From contig NZ_SGWX01000001.1 in the NCBI RefSeq assembly GCF_004216535.1, forward strand, positions 2,294,001 to 2,358,000: a stretch of 64,000 nucleotides of DNA. Reading direction: 5' to 3'. The translations under genes and the position numbers were made by a program. The stretch is from Xylanimonas ulmi (GTDB lineage Bacteria; Actinomycetota; Actinomycetes; Actinomycetales; Cellulomonadaceae). Positions 16,798 through 25,477 of this stretch are shown piece after piece; position 1 is the stretch's first letter; each line of letters starts with the position of its first letter. The notes below the pieces were generated by a model. The model was given only the letters and a program-made list of their open reading frames with translations, did no database searches and had not been told where the DNA came from.

Positions 16798-17652
16798 ATG
16801 ACGCTGAGCAACCCAGTCCTCGCGAGCGCGGCGCCGCCGCTGCCGCGCCGCATCCGACTCGGCGGCGTCCCGGTCGACCTCCACCACCAGGACGACGCGC
16901 TCTCCCTCATCCGCGGGCACACGGTCGCCGAGGCCGGCCGCCCGCTGGGCGTCGTCTCGGTCAACCTCGATCACCTGCACCACTTCGGTCAGGGAGGCGC
17001 CCTCAACGGCGCCTTCGGCATCCGCGAGGGCAGCCGGGCCGAGGTCGCGTGGCTGCACCTGATCGACGGGGCGCCCGTCGCCGCCGAGGCGCGGCGGCTG
17101 ACCGCACGGACCTGGCCCCGGTTGGCGGGCTCCGACCTGATCCACCCGCTGCTGCGCAACGCCGAGGCTGACGGGGTCAGTGTCGGCTTCCTGGGCGGCA
17201 GCCCGCAGACGCACCGAGACCTTCCCGCGGCCCTCGCCGCGCAGCACCCCCGCCTGCGTCTGGCCGGGCTCTGGAGCCCCTCGCGCGAGGACCTGCTCGA
17301 CGACGACAAGTCCCGCGACCTCGCCGAGTCGATCGCGGCCGCGGGCGTGGACATCCTGGTCGTCTGCCTCGGCAAGCCACGCCAAGAGCTGTGGATCGAC
17401 CGCTACGGCGCGGCGAGCAAGGCGCGCGTCCTGCTCGCCTTCGGCGCCGTGGCCGACTTCCTGGCCGGTCGGGTCAACCGCTGCCCGCAGTGGGTGGCGT
17501 CGCACGGCCTCGAATGGGCCTGGCGGCTGGCCATCGAGCCCAAGCGCCTCGCCAAGCGGTACCTCGTGCAGGGCCCCGGCGCGTACCGGATGCTGCACGA
17601 CGAGCGCGGCCGCGACATCACCGCGCCGTCCCGGGTCATCCAGGCCCACTGA
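16798..17652 (+). CDS. WecG/TagA/CpsF-family glycosyltransferase
   Basis: A 284-residue GT26-family enzyme that adds a sugar to an undecaprenyl-pyrophosphate-linked monosaccharide at the cytoplasmic face of the membrane. Family features are VNLDHLHHF near 60, a LIDGAPV segment near 97-103, GFLGGSP, CLGKPRQELW near 189-198, FGAVADFLAG and the C-terminal membrane-contact region SHGLEWAWRLAIEPKR. GGAGG lies 8 nt before the ATG. It is a single-gene unit from box D, closed by the strong hairpin at 17668. The enzyme needs a priming transferase, which is not in this window. Confidence 0.88.
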   Translation: MTLSNPVLASAAPPLPRRIRLGGVPVDLHHQDDALSLIRGHTVAEAGRPLGVVSVNLDHLHHFGQGGALNGAFGIREGSRAEVAWLHLIDGAPVAAEARRLTARTWPRLAGSDLIHPLLRNAEADGVSVGFLGGSPQTHRDLPAALAAQHPRLRLAGLWSPSREDLLDDDKSRDLAESIAAAGVDILVVCLGKPRQELWIDRYGAASKARVLLAFGAVADFLAGRVNRCPQWVASHGLEWAWRLAIEPKRLAKRYLVQGPGAYRMLHDERGRDITAPSRVIQAH

Positions 17653-17667
17653 CAGGCCCACTGCACA

Positions 17668-17702
17668 AGCGCTCCGCGCCGGCGCCGCCGGCTCGGAGCG
17701 CT
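17668..17702. terminator. Bidirectional hairpin terminator
   Basis: Perfect 9-bp outer stem AGCGCTCCG / CGGAGCGCT (17668-17676 and 17694-17702) with a nested 5-bp stem GCCGG / CCGGC. It lies just after the WecG-type stop and 90 bp beyond the end of the convergent GT2 gene. There is no U tract, as is common in high-GC actinobacteria. Confidence 0.65.
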
Positions 17703-17710
17703 CACTTCGT

Positions 17711-17764
17711 GGCCCGCAGGCATGGGGTGGCCCGCAGGCATGGGGTGCCCCGCAGGCATGGGCT
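17711..17764. repeat. 18-bp tandem repeat, three copies
   Basis: Three direct copies of GGCCCGCAGGCATGGGGT (17711-17728, 17729-17746 and 17747-17764, the last with two changes) between convergent genes. No coding role is supported. Confidence 0.85.
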
Positions 17765-17791
17765 CTCAGGCGCGCAGGTGGGGCGACCGCG

Positions 17792-18661
17792 TCATCGCCG
17801 GGCGACCGCGTCGCGGCTGGTCTGGTCCCGGTTCCACGACTGCGACACGCCTCGGGCGCGCAGACGCGCGGCCCGGTAGCGCGGAATGACGTTGGCCGCG
17901 AGGTAGACGAACGCGGCCCCCCACAACGCCGGCCTGACCGCGACTCGGCCGACCAGCGCCCAGGTGCTGCGCGCACCGCCCTCGCGGTCCAGCTCGGGGA
18001 AGCGGTCGGAGAACTCGCGGTTGCCGGCCACGATCCGCGTCTGGCGGCGCAGGAACGAGCGGAAGGTCAGCGGCGCGCGCATGGTGAAGACGTGGTCCTC
18101 GGCGACGATCCGCTCGTCCGGGTCGAACACACGCTGCGCGTACAGGTCGTCCGCGATGAGGTTGGGGAACAGACCCCACCGGGCGCGTCCCGCAGCGGAG
18201 ACGATGTAGAGCCCCGAGCCGATCATCTCGCGGCGGCGGTAGTCGCTCAGAGCCCACACCCGGTAGTACAGGCGCACGGGCAGGCTCGCCCCGGCGGTGT
18301 CGATGTCGAGCCTCGGGGCTCCGGCGTAGGGAACGCCCTCCTCCCCGAGCCGGTCGGCGACCGCGCAGATGGCCTCCGCGGTGATCGCGATGTCGGCGTC
18401 GAGGTACGCGCGTGGGAACGCGGTGGCCGCTGCGTCGCCCGCATTGAGCGCGGCGACCTTAGAGGGGGTGGCGATGTCGACGACCGTGACGCGCGGCGAC
18501 GCCGCGGCGGCCACGCGCGCGGTGTCGTCCGCGCAGCCGTTGGCCACGACGACGATCTCCAACCGCTCCTGGATGTCCGACGCCACGAGCGCGCGGAGAA
18601 ACTGGCCGATCACAGCGGCCTCGTCATGCGCGGGGATCACCACGCTCACTCGCTTTGACAT
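17792..18661 (-). CDS. GT2 family glycosyltransferase
   Basis: A 289-residue GT-A fold enzyme. The N-terminus SVVIPAHDEAAVIG and VVVANGCADD are the nucleotide-sugar binding segments, YLDADIAIT (DAD) is the metal-binding DxD, and AEDHVFTMR lies at the acceptor/base position. One hydrophobic stretch near the C-terminus (WGAAFVYLAANVI) probably anchors it to the membrane. The start ATG at 18661 lies 7 nt after the -10 box, so the mRNA is probably leaderless. It forms a one-gene unit in the EPS locus. Donor and acceptor are unknown. Confidence 0.85.
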   Translation of the reverse strand: MSKRVSVVIPAHDEAAVIGQFLRALVASDIQERLEIVVVANGCADDTARVAAAASPRVTVVDIATPSKVAALNAGDAAATAFPRAYLDADIAITAEAICAVADRLGEEGVPYAGAPRLDIDTAGASLPVRLYYRVWALSDYRRREMIGSGLYIVSAAGRARWGLFPNLIADDLYAQRVFDPDERIVAEDHVFTMRAPLTFRSFLRRQTRIVAGNREFSDRFPELDREGGARSTWALVGRVAVRPALWGAAFVYLAANVIPRYRAARLRARGVSQSWNRDQTSRDAVARR

Positions 18662-18668
18662 CGCTCGA

Positions 18669-18674
18669 AGGCTA
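18669..18674 (-). promoter_or_regulatory. Leaderless promoter of the GT2 gene
   Basis: TAGCCT on the minus strand ends 7 nt before the ATG at 18661, so transcription should begin at or next to the start codon. Box E is 48 nt upstream in the opposite orientation, which does not match the spacing seen elsewhere. Confidence 0.55.
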
Positions 18675-18722
18675 CCTTCGGCGCCGTGCGTTAGGAACGG
18701 CGCCCGGGCTCCCGGGGCGACG

Positions 18723-18788
18723 TTCACCCGCGGACCGTCGATTTCACCCCGAACGCCCTCAAGCCGGGCCAAGGCGATGAACTAGCGT
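18723..18788 (+). promoter_or_regulatory. EPS-locus activator box E and -10, pointing antisense
   Basis: TTCACCC (18723-18729) and TTCACCC (18743-18749) are 20 bp apart, and TAGCGT (18783-18788) follows after exactly 33 nt. It points rightward, yet the next gene (18829-19539) is on the opposite strand; the first sense gene is at 19581. Transcription from here would run antisense through the Wzz-like gene. Confidence 0.65.
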
Positions 18789-18828
18789 GGCAGACGACCC
18801 CAGGGGAGGGACGGTGCACATGTCCGGG

Positions 18829-19539
18829 CTAATCGGTCACTGCGCCATTCGAGGCCGTGACAAGGCGCTGCGGGTCCGGCTCCACCAAGACGGGGACGCT
18901 CATGCGCCGGCGGCCCAGCCGCCGGTCGATGATGACGGCGCCCGCGACCGTGACGGACAGACCCAGCAGACCGGTCATCAGCACCGCGCGGGCGAGCCCG
19001 CCGGTGTCGGAGCCGACGTAGGAGACGGGGACGTGATCGAGCACCGGCTGAACGGTCATCTGCGCCGCCGGCGCGATGCCCTGCTCGCCCTGGAGCCGAG
19101 CGGCGTCGTCCTGCAGCTCCCCGACGATCGCCACGTACCGCTCCTCGACGGCGACGGGGTCCGCGCCGACGACCTCGACCAGCAACCGCGGCATGGAGAA
19201 CGAGTTGACCCACTGGTTGCCGCCCTTGAGCATCAGCACCGAGTCGCCGTCCCGCACGCCCGCGCCCCACAACGTCGCCTCGGAGCTGCCCAGCCGGATC
19301 GGCTCGCCGCCGTTGTACTCCCGCTCCAGCATCACGGCGAACGTGATCAGGCCGGACTCGAACTCGTAGTCGGGAAGGTCGTCGACGTGCGCGCCGGGCG
19401 CCAGGACCCGCACCTCGCCACGCAGCCAGTACAACGGCTGCGGACGAGAGACCTGCCAGCACGCCGCGGCGGTCAGCACCAGGCCGACGAGCACCACGAT
19501 CCAGCGCACACGCGAGGTTCGGAGATCACCCATCGCCAT
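18829..19539 (-). CDS. Wzz-like two-helix membrane protein
   Basis: A 236-residue protein with one membrane helix near each end (about 12-30 and 185-207) and an extracytoplasmic middle, the topology of chain-length determinant (Wzz) proteins. The sequence motifs are weak, so the family is inferred from topology and locus. The start ATG at 19539 is chosen because AAGGAGA lies 11 nt upstream and the first helix follows. It is divergent from the rhamnosyltransferase-like gene with only 41 bp between the starts. It could work with the second Wzz-like protein at 20494 to set polymer length. Confidence 0.6.
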   Translation of the reverse strand: MAMGDLRTSRVRWIVVLVGLVLTAAACWQVSRPQPLYWLRGEVRVLAPGAHVDDLPDYEFESGLITFAVMLEREYNGGEPIRLGSSEATLWGAGVRDGDSVLMLKGGNQWVNSFSMPRLLVEVVGADPVAVEERYVAIVGELQDDAARLQGEQGIAPAAQMTVQPVLDHVPVSYVGSDTGGLARAVLMTGLLGLSVTVAGAVIIDRRLGRRRMSVPVLVEPDPQRLVTASNGAVTD

Positions 19540-19580
19540 CGTCGCCCGATCTCCTTCCCCAAGGCCTGCGGAGGTCTTCA

Positions 19581-20507
19581 GTGAGCCAGTCACTCGGCCA
19601 CGTCATTGTCACACGGTTTAACCTGCCGTCCCCGGGAGCTGAGTCATTCATCCGGGCGAAAGAGGGATGGCTGCGCAATCGCGTCGAACTCTTCGAGACC
19701 TATTGCCTGCCCAGCATGAGGGCGCAGACAGACCGTGACTTCACCTGGATCGTCTACATCGACCCCGCCAGCCCGCCGTGGTTCATGGAGTGGGTCGAGC
19801 GCACCGCGCCGGGGGCGTTCACCGCGCTGCGCCGCGAGGCCGTCGGACCGGCCGAGATGGTCGCGGACATCGCCGCGGTGCTGGGCTCGCCCCCAGACCA
19901 CCTGCTGACCACGAACCTCGACAACGACGACGCCGTCGCCGTCGACTTCGTCGCACGGCTGCGCGCCGCCGGCGCGTCCCAGACCGGGCGCGCCGCGCTC
20001 TACCTCGAGAACGGCCTGATCCTCCAGGGCGCCCAACTGTTCGCCCGGCGCGACCGCTCCAACGCGTTCTGCTCGGTCGTCGAGCCCTGGCAGGGCGCGA
20101 TGACCTGCTGGGCCGACTGGCACAACCGGCTGGATGTGCACATGCCCGCCGTCCGCGTCAGCGGGGCGCCGGGTTGGCTTCAGGTGGTGCACAGGACCAA
20201 CGTGAGCAACCGGGTGCGTGGCCGCCTGGTCAGCCCGCGACCGTATGGCCGGCTGTTCGTCGTCGCGATCGACGACCTTCCCGAGCCCACCACGGGCGAC
20301 CGGCTGACGGATCGGCTGATCCGCGCGCCCCGTCGAGTGCTGCGCGACGCCTCCCGCCGCGTGGTCAAGCTCCTCGTGCTGTGGATCGGCGGCCCCGACT
20401 CGGTGATCCGGCTGACAGACGCCCGCGCGACCGTCACTCAGGCGGTGCGCAGACGCCTGTCCGTCTTCGCCCCTGTGGAAAGGAGGCTCCCCCGTGCAGA
20501 TCGCTGA
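19581..20507 (+). CDS. Putative rhamnosyltransferase family protein
   Basis: A 308-residue protein resembling the putative rhamnosyl transferase family (PF11316-like). It has HVIVTRFNLP at the start, FETYCLPSMRAQTDRDFTWIVYID (first 20 residues diagnostic), and TNLDNDDAV with an Asp-rich metal/nucleotide motif. The GTG at 19581 has GGAGG 6 nt upstream. It overlaps the following wzz-like gene by 14 bp and begins the operon GT - wzz - wzy. The only fitting sense promoter found upstream is box E, about 800 bp away. Sugar specificity is not certain. Confidence 0.78.
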   Translation: MSQSLGHVIVTRFNLPSPGAESFIRAKEGWLRNRVELFETYCLPSMRAQTDRDFTWIVYIDPASPPWFMEWVERTAPGAFTALRREAVGPAEMVADIAAVLGSPPDHLLTTNLDNDDAVAVDFVARLRAAGASQTGRAALYLENGLILQGAQLFARRDRSNAFCSVVEPWQGAMTCWADWHNRLDVHMPAVRVSGAPGWLQVVHRTNVSNRVRGRLVSPRPYGRLFVVAIDDLPEPTTGDRLTDRLIRAPRRVLRDASRRVVKLLVLWIGGPDSVIRLTDARATVTQAVRRRLSVFAPVERRLPRADR

Positions 20508-21312
20508 CGTGCTCAAGAGCCTGACGCGGCGGTGGTACCTGACCGTCCTGACGCTCGCACTCACCCTCGGCGGCGCCTACGCCGTCTTCGTCACGGTGCC
20601 GCCCACGTACCAGCAGACGGCCAGCATCGTTCTGGTGCCCGGCCCCGCCAGCGTGGCCGAGGGCGCGAACCCGCTGCTCTACCTCGGTGGACTGACCTAC
20701 CAGCGTGACCTGCTGCTGCGCTCGCTGGGGTCAGGGTCCGTGCGCGGCCCCCTCCTGCAGGAGCACGACGGCGCCGACTTCTCCGTGGACCCGGACTACG
20801 CGACGCAGAGCCCGGTCGTGCTGATCACCGCGGTCGGGCCGACGCCCGGAGAGACGACGGCGATGCTCAACGCCGTCCAGGCTGCGGCCCAGGTGCAGCT
20901 CGACCGGGTCCAGGAGCAGGTGAACGCGCCTCAGGACACGCTCTCGGGCATCGTCCAGGTCGGCGAGGACACCTCGCCGTCCACGGTGAACAGCGATCGG
21001 CTGAAGCTCACCGGGCTCACCGGGGCCGTCCTGGGCGTCGTCGGCGTGCTGCTCACGATCTTCATCGACGTCCGCCTGGTGGCGCGGCGGCGCAAGGCCG
21101 CGGAGAACCGGCGGTCGCGTCACGGCGTCGAGCTCGACGACCCCGTCGAGCCCGACCCTGTCGATCCCGACATCGCCGACCACGCGCTGCTGCCGCCCTC
21201 CGCGGGCGACTCGCTCGCGTCCGCGTCCGCGGACCTCACAACCTCCCCTGGCATCGTGGTGACCGCGCACGGCCGCACCCGGCGCGTGCGCCACACCCTC
21301 GACCGGACATGA
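20494..21312 (+). CDS. Wzz-type chain-length determinant protein
   Basis: A 272-residue polysaccharide co-polymerase-like protein. An N-terminal helix (about 14-34) is followed by an extracytoplasmic domain with the typical opening TYQQTASIVLVPGP, and a second helix lies at about 174-194. The acidic cytoplasmic tail has no Walker motifs, so this is the adaptor half of a Wzc-type system; no tyrosine kinase gene is in the window. GTG start with AAGGAGG upstream. The stop overlaps the wzy start by 4 bp (ATGA). Confidence 0.82.
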   Translation: MQIADVLKSLTRRWYLTVLTLALTLGGAYAVFVTVPPTYQQTASIVLVPGPASVAEGANPLLYLGGLTYQRDLLLRSLGSGSVRGPLLQEHDGADFSVDPDYATQSPVVLITAVGPTPGETTAMLNAVQAAAQVQLDRVQEQVNAPQDTLSGIVQVGEDTSPSTVNSDRLKLTGLTGAVLGVVGVLLTIFIDVRLVARRRKAAENRRSRHGVELDDPVEPDPVDPDIADHALLPPSAGDSLASASADLTTSPGIVVTAHGRTRRVRHTLDRT

Positions 21313-22640
21313 CCTCCGCCACCCCGACGCTCGTCGGCGCGGTCCAGCCCCAGCGGCGGCGCGGCTTTGACGCCGTGAGCATGCTGACCATCTACATGGT
21401 GGTGCTCTACGGCATCCCGTCTGGCACGGCGATCGCGGCGCTCGGCTCGCTGGGGCGGGTGTGCCACTTCGTCGGCATCGCCTGCCTGCTGTGGTGGTTC
21501 GCCGAGCTCATCCGCCGTCAGGCCTCGCCCTTCCGCCAAGTCCAGCCGATCCGGATCGCGCTGGCGGTCTTCGCGGTCGCAGCCGTCGTCAGCTACATCG
21601 GCGGCGCCGCGCGCGGACTGCCCATCGCGGAGCGCAGCCCCAGCGAGACCTCGCTCATCCGCCTGGCCAGCCTGATCGGGCCGGCCCTGCTGGCGATCGA
21701 CGGCATCCACACCCGCGAGCGCCTCATCGTGCTGATCAAGCGGGTCGTGATCGCGGGCGCGGCGATGGCGACGCTGGGCATCGCCCAGTTCGTCACGGGT
21801 CGGCAGCTGCTGGGCGGGCTCACGCTGCCCGGGTTCACGTCGCTCGCCCTCGGGGTGTCCGAGCGCGGTGGGTTCGCGCGCGCGGCGGGGACTGCGATGC
21901 AGGCCCTGGAGTACTCGACCGTCCTGGCGGCGGCGCTCCCGCTGGCCGTCAACGCCAGCATCTTCCTCTACCGCCCAGGGACGCTGCGACGCTGGTATCC
22001 GGCGTTGGTGCTCGCCCTCGCGTCGTTGCTCTCGGTGTCACGGTCGGCGCTCATCTGCTCGGCGGTCGGCGTGCTGATCCTCCTGCCGACGTGGCCGCGG
22101 CGGGTCCGCGCCCGCGCCGTGTGGGTGGGGGTCGTCATGCTGGGCGCCGTCTATGTGGCGGTGCCCGGGATGATCGGCACGATCCGCGGCCTGTTCACCA
22201 CGTCTGACGGGAGCGCCGACTCCCGCACCGGGGCGTGGGACGCGGCGTTCGACATCGCGAAGAACCACCTGGTCTTCGGCCGCGGCTTCGGCTCCTTCCA
22301 GCCCCTCTACCAGATCTTCGACGACGAGTACCTGACCCTGCTCGTCGAGGTCGGGATCGTCGGCACGGTCGCGTTCCTCGGCATGATCGTCACGGCGATG
22401 GTCGTGGCGCGCCGCTGCGCCGCGCGGGCGGGCGACGACGTCGTCCTGGCCACGCAGTCGCAGGCGATGCTCGCCTCGATGGCGGCGATGGGCCTGATCA
22501 TGGCGTTCTTCGACGGGCTGGCGTTCCCGATCGCGGCGGGCACGCTGTTCCTGGTCATCGGGTGTGTGGGCGCGGCGTGGAACCTCACCGGGCAGAGCGG
22601 GCAGCGCCCCGCCCCCGCGCTCGGCGACGCCGGCGCGTGA
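21309..22640 (+). CDS. Wzy-like O-antigen polymerase/ligase
   Basis: A 443-residue integral membrane protein with about ten to twelve helices and a large loop carrying SDGSADSRTGAWDAAFDIAKN and FGRGFGSFQP (longest run cited is split), the pattern of the Wzy_C / O-antigen ligase family. It would join lipid-linked repeat units on the outer face of the membrane. Coupled to wzz through an ATGA overlap. Its last 56 bp overlap the end of the convergent GT4 gene, an unusually long 3' overlap, but both frames look genuine. Confidence 0.82.
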   Translation: MTSATPTLVGAVQPQRRRGFDAVSMLTIYMVVLYGIPSGTAIAALGSLGRVCHFVGIACLLWWFAELIRRQASPFRQVQPIRIALAVFAVAAVVSYIGGAARGLPIAERSPSETSLIRLASLIGPALLAIDGIHTRERLIVLIKRVVIAGAAMATLGIAQFVTGRQLLGGLTLPGFTSLALGVSERGGFARAAGTAMQALEYSTVLAAALPLAVNASIFLYRPGTLRRWYPALVLALASLLSVSRSALICSAVGVLILLPTWPRRVRARAVWVGVVMLGAVYVAVPGMIGTIRGLFTTSDGSADSRTGAWDAAFDIAKNHLVFGRGFGSFQPLYQIFDDEYLTLLVEVGIVGTVAFLGMIVTAMVVARRCAARAGDDVVLATQSQAMLASMAAMGLIMAFFDGLAFPIAAGTLFLVIGCVGAAWNLTGQSGQRPAPALGDAGA

Positions 22641-23739
22641 GCCGGGCCGCGTCGCTCAGCACGGCGGTGACGCCGTCGGCGAAGACCCGGTGGTCGAAGG
22701 ACTCGGTCACCAGGGCGCGACCCGCGGCCCCCATGGCCTCGGCCCGCGCCGGGTCGTTCCACAGCGCGACGATGGCCTCCCGCAGCGCCTGGACGTCACC
22801 GACGGGCGTCCACTGCCCGTGCGTGCCGCCCACGAACGCGTCGCGTTGGCCCGCCACCTGGGAGACGACGACGGGCTTGCCCATCGACCACGCCTCGTCC
22901 ATGCACGTGATCCCGTTGTCGCTGTCGGTGTGCCGCAGGGGCACCACGACGACGCGGGCGCGGGCGTACAGCGCGCGCAGGCTCACCTTGTCCATCGGTC
23001 CGAGGGTGACGTTCGGCGGCAGCGCGTCGCGCTGGCCGCTGACGTCGTCACGCCACCACTCGCGGCTGGACGTGTCGAGGCTGCCGGCGATGTGGCACGG
23101 GATGTCGAGACCGTCCATGGCGCGCACCAAGGTCGCGTAGTCACGCATCTCTCCGCCCGCGGCGCAGACCGTCGCCGGCTCATGCGGCAGATCGTCGCGA
23201 TCGCTCCAGAACTCGGTGTCGACGGTCCAGGGCAGGTCGACCAGCTTCTCGGCGGGTACGCCGAGCCGTTCGACGGCGAACTCGCGCTGCGTGACGGGCG
23301 GCAGGATGATCGAGGTCAGGTGCGTGTGCACCCGCCGCAGCAGCGCTGCCTTCTTGGCCTCCGAGACCCGGGTGAACAGGGCGACGACGGGCAGCCTGCG
23401 GAAGGTGAGCTTGAGGGCCGCGGCGAGCACGAGCGCCACGTCGGCCACCGACCAGCAGAACACCACGTCATACCGGTGCCCCACGCGGTAGGCCTCGGCG
23501 ACCTGGACCGCCCACATCGGCAGCGGCCGGTAGAGCGCGCGCAGCCAGCGCGGCGGGTTGGTCGCCAGCCGCTGGTCGAGGAAGGTGAGGTCGGCCGAGA
23601 CCTCGTTGATCCACGCCCTCGGCTCGACGCCGGCGTCGCGGTAGCGCGGCAACTCCTCCGGGTATGGCGGAAAGAACACTGTCGAGGGGATGACCAACAC
23701 GCGCAGGCCCCCCGCAGGCCGGTCTTGCCCAGTGCCCAT
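22585..23739 (-). CDS. GT4-like glycosyltransferase
   Basis: A 384-residue GT-B fold enzyme. The C-terminal donor half shows CAAGGEMRDYATLV, HIAGSLD, RVVVVPLRHTDSDNGITCMDEAWSMGKPVV (key residues: the Asp/Asn-Gly segment followed by Glu-Ala and GKPVV), the sugar-nucleotide site of GT4 enzymes. GGGGAGG precedes the ATG at 23739. It is transcribed alone from box F. It adds one sugar of the EPS repeat unit; which one is unknown. Confidence 0.85.
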   Translation of the reverse strand: MGTGQDRPAGGLRVLVIPSTVFFPPYPEELPRYRDAGVEPRAWINEVSADLTFLDQRLATNPPRWLRALYRPLPMWAVQVAEAYRVGHRYDVVFCWSVADVALVLAAALKLTFRRLPVVALFTRVSEAKKAALLRRVHTHLTSIILPPVTQREFAVERLGVPAEKLVDLPWTVDTEFWSDRDDLPHEPATVCAAGGEMRDYATLVRAMDGLDIPCHIAGSLDTSSREWWRDDVSGQRDALPPNVTLGPMDKVSLRALYARARVVVVPLRHTDSDNGITCMDEAWSMGKPVVVSQVAGQRDAFVGGTHGQWTPVGDVQALREAIVALWNDPARAEAMGAAGRALVTESFDHRVFADGVTAVLSDAARLTRRRRRARGRGAARSAR

Positions 23740-23765
23740 CGTGGTATCCCTCCCCTTTGCGCGTC

Positions 23766-23821
23766 ACCCTAGACGGGCCGGCGCCAACGGAGCGCGCCAG
23801 GCGGGGTGAACTGCGGGTGAT
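23766..23821 (-). promoter_or_regulatory. EPS-locus activator box F and -10
   Basis: On the minus strand ATCACCC (23821-23815) and TTCACCC (23810-23804) are 11 bp apart, and TAGGGT (23771-23766) follows after 32 nt. It drives the GT4 gene at 23739. Spacing resembles box B. Confidence 0.65.
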
Positions 23822-23859
23822 CTGCGCAGACGCACGCCGACGCGCCCGCACCGGGCCAT

Positions 23860-23865
23860 TAGTGT
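23860..23865 (+). promoter_or_regulatory. -10 box for the acyltransferase-GT2 operon
   Basis: TAGTGT on the plus strand, 63 bp before the ATG at 23929. The near edge of box F (in opposite orientation) is 38 nt upstream, similar to the 40 nt seen at asnB and PAP2, so F may serve both directions. Confidence 0.45.
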
Positions 23866-23928
23866 CGACCTGTACGAGGGCGCCCCGCACGAGGGGCGGG
23901 GGATCGCCGCGGGCGGACAGGAGACACG

Positions 23929-24465
23929 ATGGGACTGCGCCACGGGGCCCGCGCGGGGCTCTTACGGGTCGTGCGGCCGTCGACGTGGCGCCAGTGGGCG
24001 CGCGTCGCCAACTTCTTGGGCTACGACGGCGCCGAGCTGCGCGAGGCGAGCGTCGGCGCGGGCGCCCGGATCTCGCCGACGGTCTCGGTCCGCAACGGCC
24101 GGCGCGTCAGCGTCGGGGCCGGCGCCCAGATCGGCGCGTCGTGCTCGCTGTGGGCGGGCGACTCGACCGGCCGCATCGTGATCGGCGACCATGCCCTGTT
24201 CGCACCCGACGTGTTCGTCACGGCCTCGAACTATGACTTCGACGCCGTCCCCGGTCCCGTCATGGCGGCGCCCAAGCGTGAGGCGGACGTGACGATCGGC
24301 GCGAACACGTGGCTCGGCGCGCGGGTGGTCGTCCTTCCCGGAGTGTCCATCGGGGACGGCTCCGTGGTCGCCGCAGGCTCCGTCGTCACGAAGGACCTGC
24401 CGCCCGGCGTCCTGGCCGCGGGCGTGCCCGCGCGCGTGATCCGCAAGCGAGGAGAGCAGCGGTGA
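23929..24465 (+). CDS. Hexapeptide-repeat sugar O-acetyltransferase
   Basis: A 178-residue left-handed beta-helix acyltransferase of the WbbJ/maltose-acetyltransferase type. Hexapeptide repeats run from about residue 40 to 160 (VSVGAGAQIGASC, IVIGDHALFAPDV, VTIGANTWLGARVVVLPG) and end with GVPARVIRKRG. It probably acetylates a sugar of the repeat unit in the cytoplasm. GGAGA precedes the ATG. The stop overlaps the GTG of the next gene by 4 bp. Confidence 0.85.
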   Translation: MGLRHGARAGLLRVVRPSTWRQWARVANFLGYDGAELREASVGAGARISPTVSVRNGRRVSVGAGAQIGASCSLWAGDSTGRIVIGDHALFAPDVFVTASNYDFDAVPGPVMAAPKREADVTIGANTWLGARVVVLPGVSIGDGSVVAAGSVVTKDLPPGVLAAGVPARVIRKRGEQR

Positions 24466-25400
24466 GCGCTCCCGAGCTCGCGATCGTGCTCGTCACCTAC
24501 AACAGCGCCGACTGGATCGGCCGGTGCCTGCGCGCGCTTCCCGCCGCGCTCGACGGTCGCTGCGCCCAGGTGGTGGTCGTCGACAACGCGTCCGCGGACG
24601 CGACCGCCGACGTCGTCGAGCGTGACCACCCGCAGACCGTGCTGATCCGCAACGCGCACAACGCCGGCTTTGCGGCCGCCGTCAACGCCGGCGCCCGCGC
24701 CGTCGCCTCCGACTGGGTTCTGCTCCTCAACCCGGACACCGAGGCGAGGCCGGGCTCGCTGCGCAATCTGGTGGACTTCGCCGAACGCAACCCCGGCCAC
24801 GGCCTGTACGGCGGGCGCACCCTGCGTCCGGACGGCTCGCTCGAGCCCACCTCGTGCGCGGGGCTGCCGAGTCTGTGGAGCACCGCGTGCTTCGCGCTCG
24901 GCCTGTCGACGGCGTTCCGCGGCTCGTCGGTCTTCGACCCCGAGTCCCTGGGGCGGTGGCAGCGTGACACGGTCCGCGAGGTGGGGTCGGTGACCGGATG
25001 CCTGCTGCTCGTCGATCGGGCGACGTGGGACCGGCTCGGCGGCCTCGATGAGCGCTACTTCGTCTACGGCGAGGACGTCGACCTGTCCGCCCGCGCGCGC
25101 CGACTCGGGCTGCGTCCCGTCATCACGCCGGACGCCGAGGTGGTGCATGGGGTGGGAGAGTCCTCCCCCGGCTCGGAGGGCTCGATGCTGCTCGCGCTGG
25201 CGGGCAAGGTGACCTACTCGCGCACCCACTTCCCGCCCGTCGCCGCGGCGCTGGCCGTCGGACTGCTGCGCCTCGGCGTCGGGCTGCGCGCCGCGGGCGC
25301 CCGCCTGACCGGCAAGGGCCAGGGCTGGCGGGTTGGCTGGCGCGAGCGCGCGCGCTGGTGGAACGGGTTCCCCGCCCGCCCGCAGCACGCCGCGGGCTGA
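24462..25400 (+). CDS. GT2 family glycosyltransferase (rhamnosyltransferase-like)
   Basis: A 312-residue GT-A enzyme. IVLVTYNSADWI and VVVDNASADAT form the nucleotide-binding half, NAGFAAAVNAG and LLLNPDTE carry the metal-binding residues, and GACLLV-like SVTGCLLLVDR plus YGEDVDLSARAR hold the acceptor/base Asp. This pattern is that of WbbL/RfbN-type rhamnosyltransferases. GTG start at 24462, coupled to the acetyltransferase gene (GTGA) with GGAGAG upstream. Confidence 0.87.
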   Translation: MSAPELAIVLVTYNSADWIGRCLRALPAALDGRCAQVVVVDNASADATADVVERDHPQTVLIRNAHNAGFAAAVNAGARAVASDWVLLLNPDTEARPGSLRNLVDFAERNPGHGLYGGRTLRPDGSLEPTSCAGLPSLWSTACFALGLSTAFRGSSVFDPESLGRWQRDTVREVGSVTGCLLLVDRATWDRLGGLDERYFVYGEDVDLSARARRLGLRPVITPDAEVVHGVGESSPGSEGSMLLALAGKVTYSRTHFPPVAAALAVGLLRLGVGLRAAGARLTGKGQGWRVGWRERARWWNGFPARPQHAAG

Positions 25401-25477
25401 GGCCGCGCGCCCCCCGACGGGCGGCCTCGGCGGCTCGGCTCGCGCTGGCCGCGCGCCGCAGCGGGTTGCCGCGGGCG

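Noticed and set aside
17711-17764. Tandem repeat as start of a small minus-strand gene (repeated MPAGHP)
   Set aside because: The frame runs antisense through the WecG-type gene and has no ribosome site; it is better seen as an intergenic repeat.
18787-19584. Plus-strand frame starting right after promoter box E
   Set aside because: It is antisense to the Wzz-like gene, has a low-complexity His/Asp/Arg composition and no recognisable domain; only the transcript, not the protein, is considered possible.
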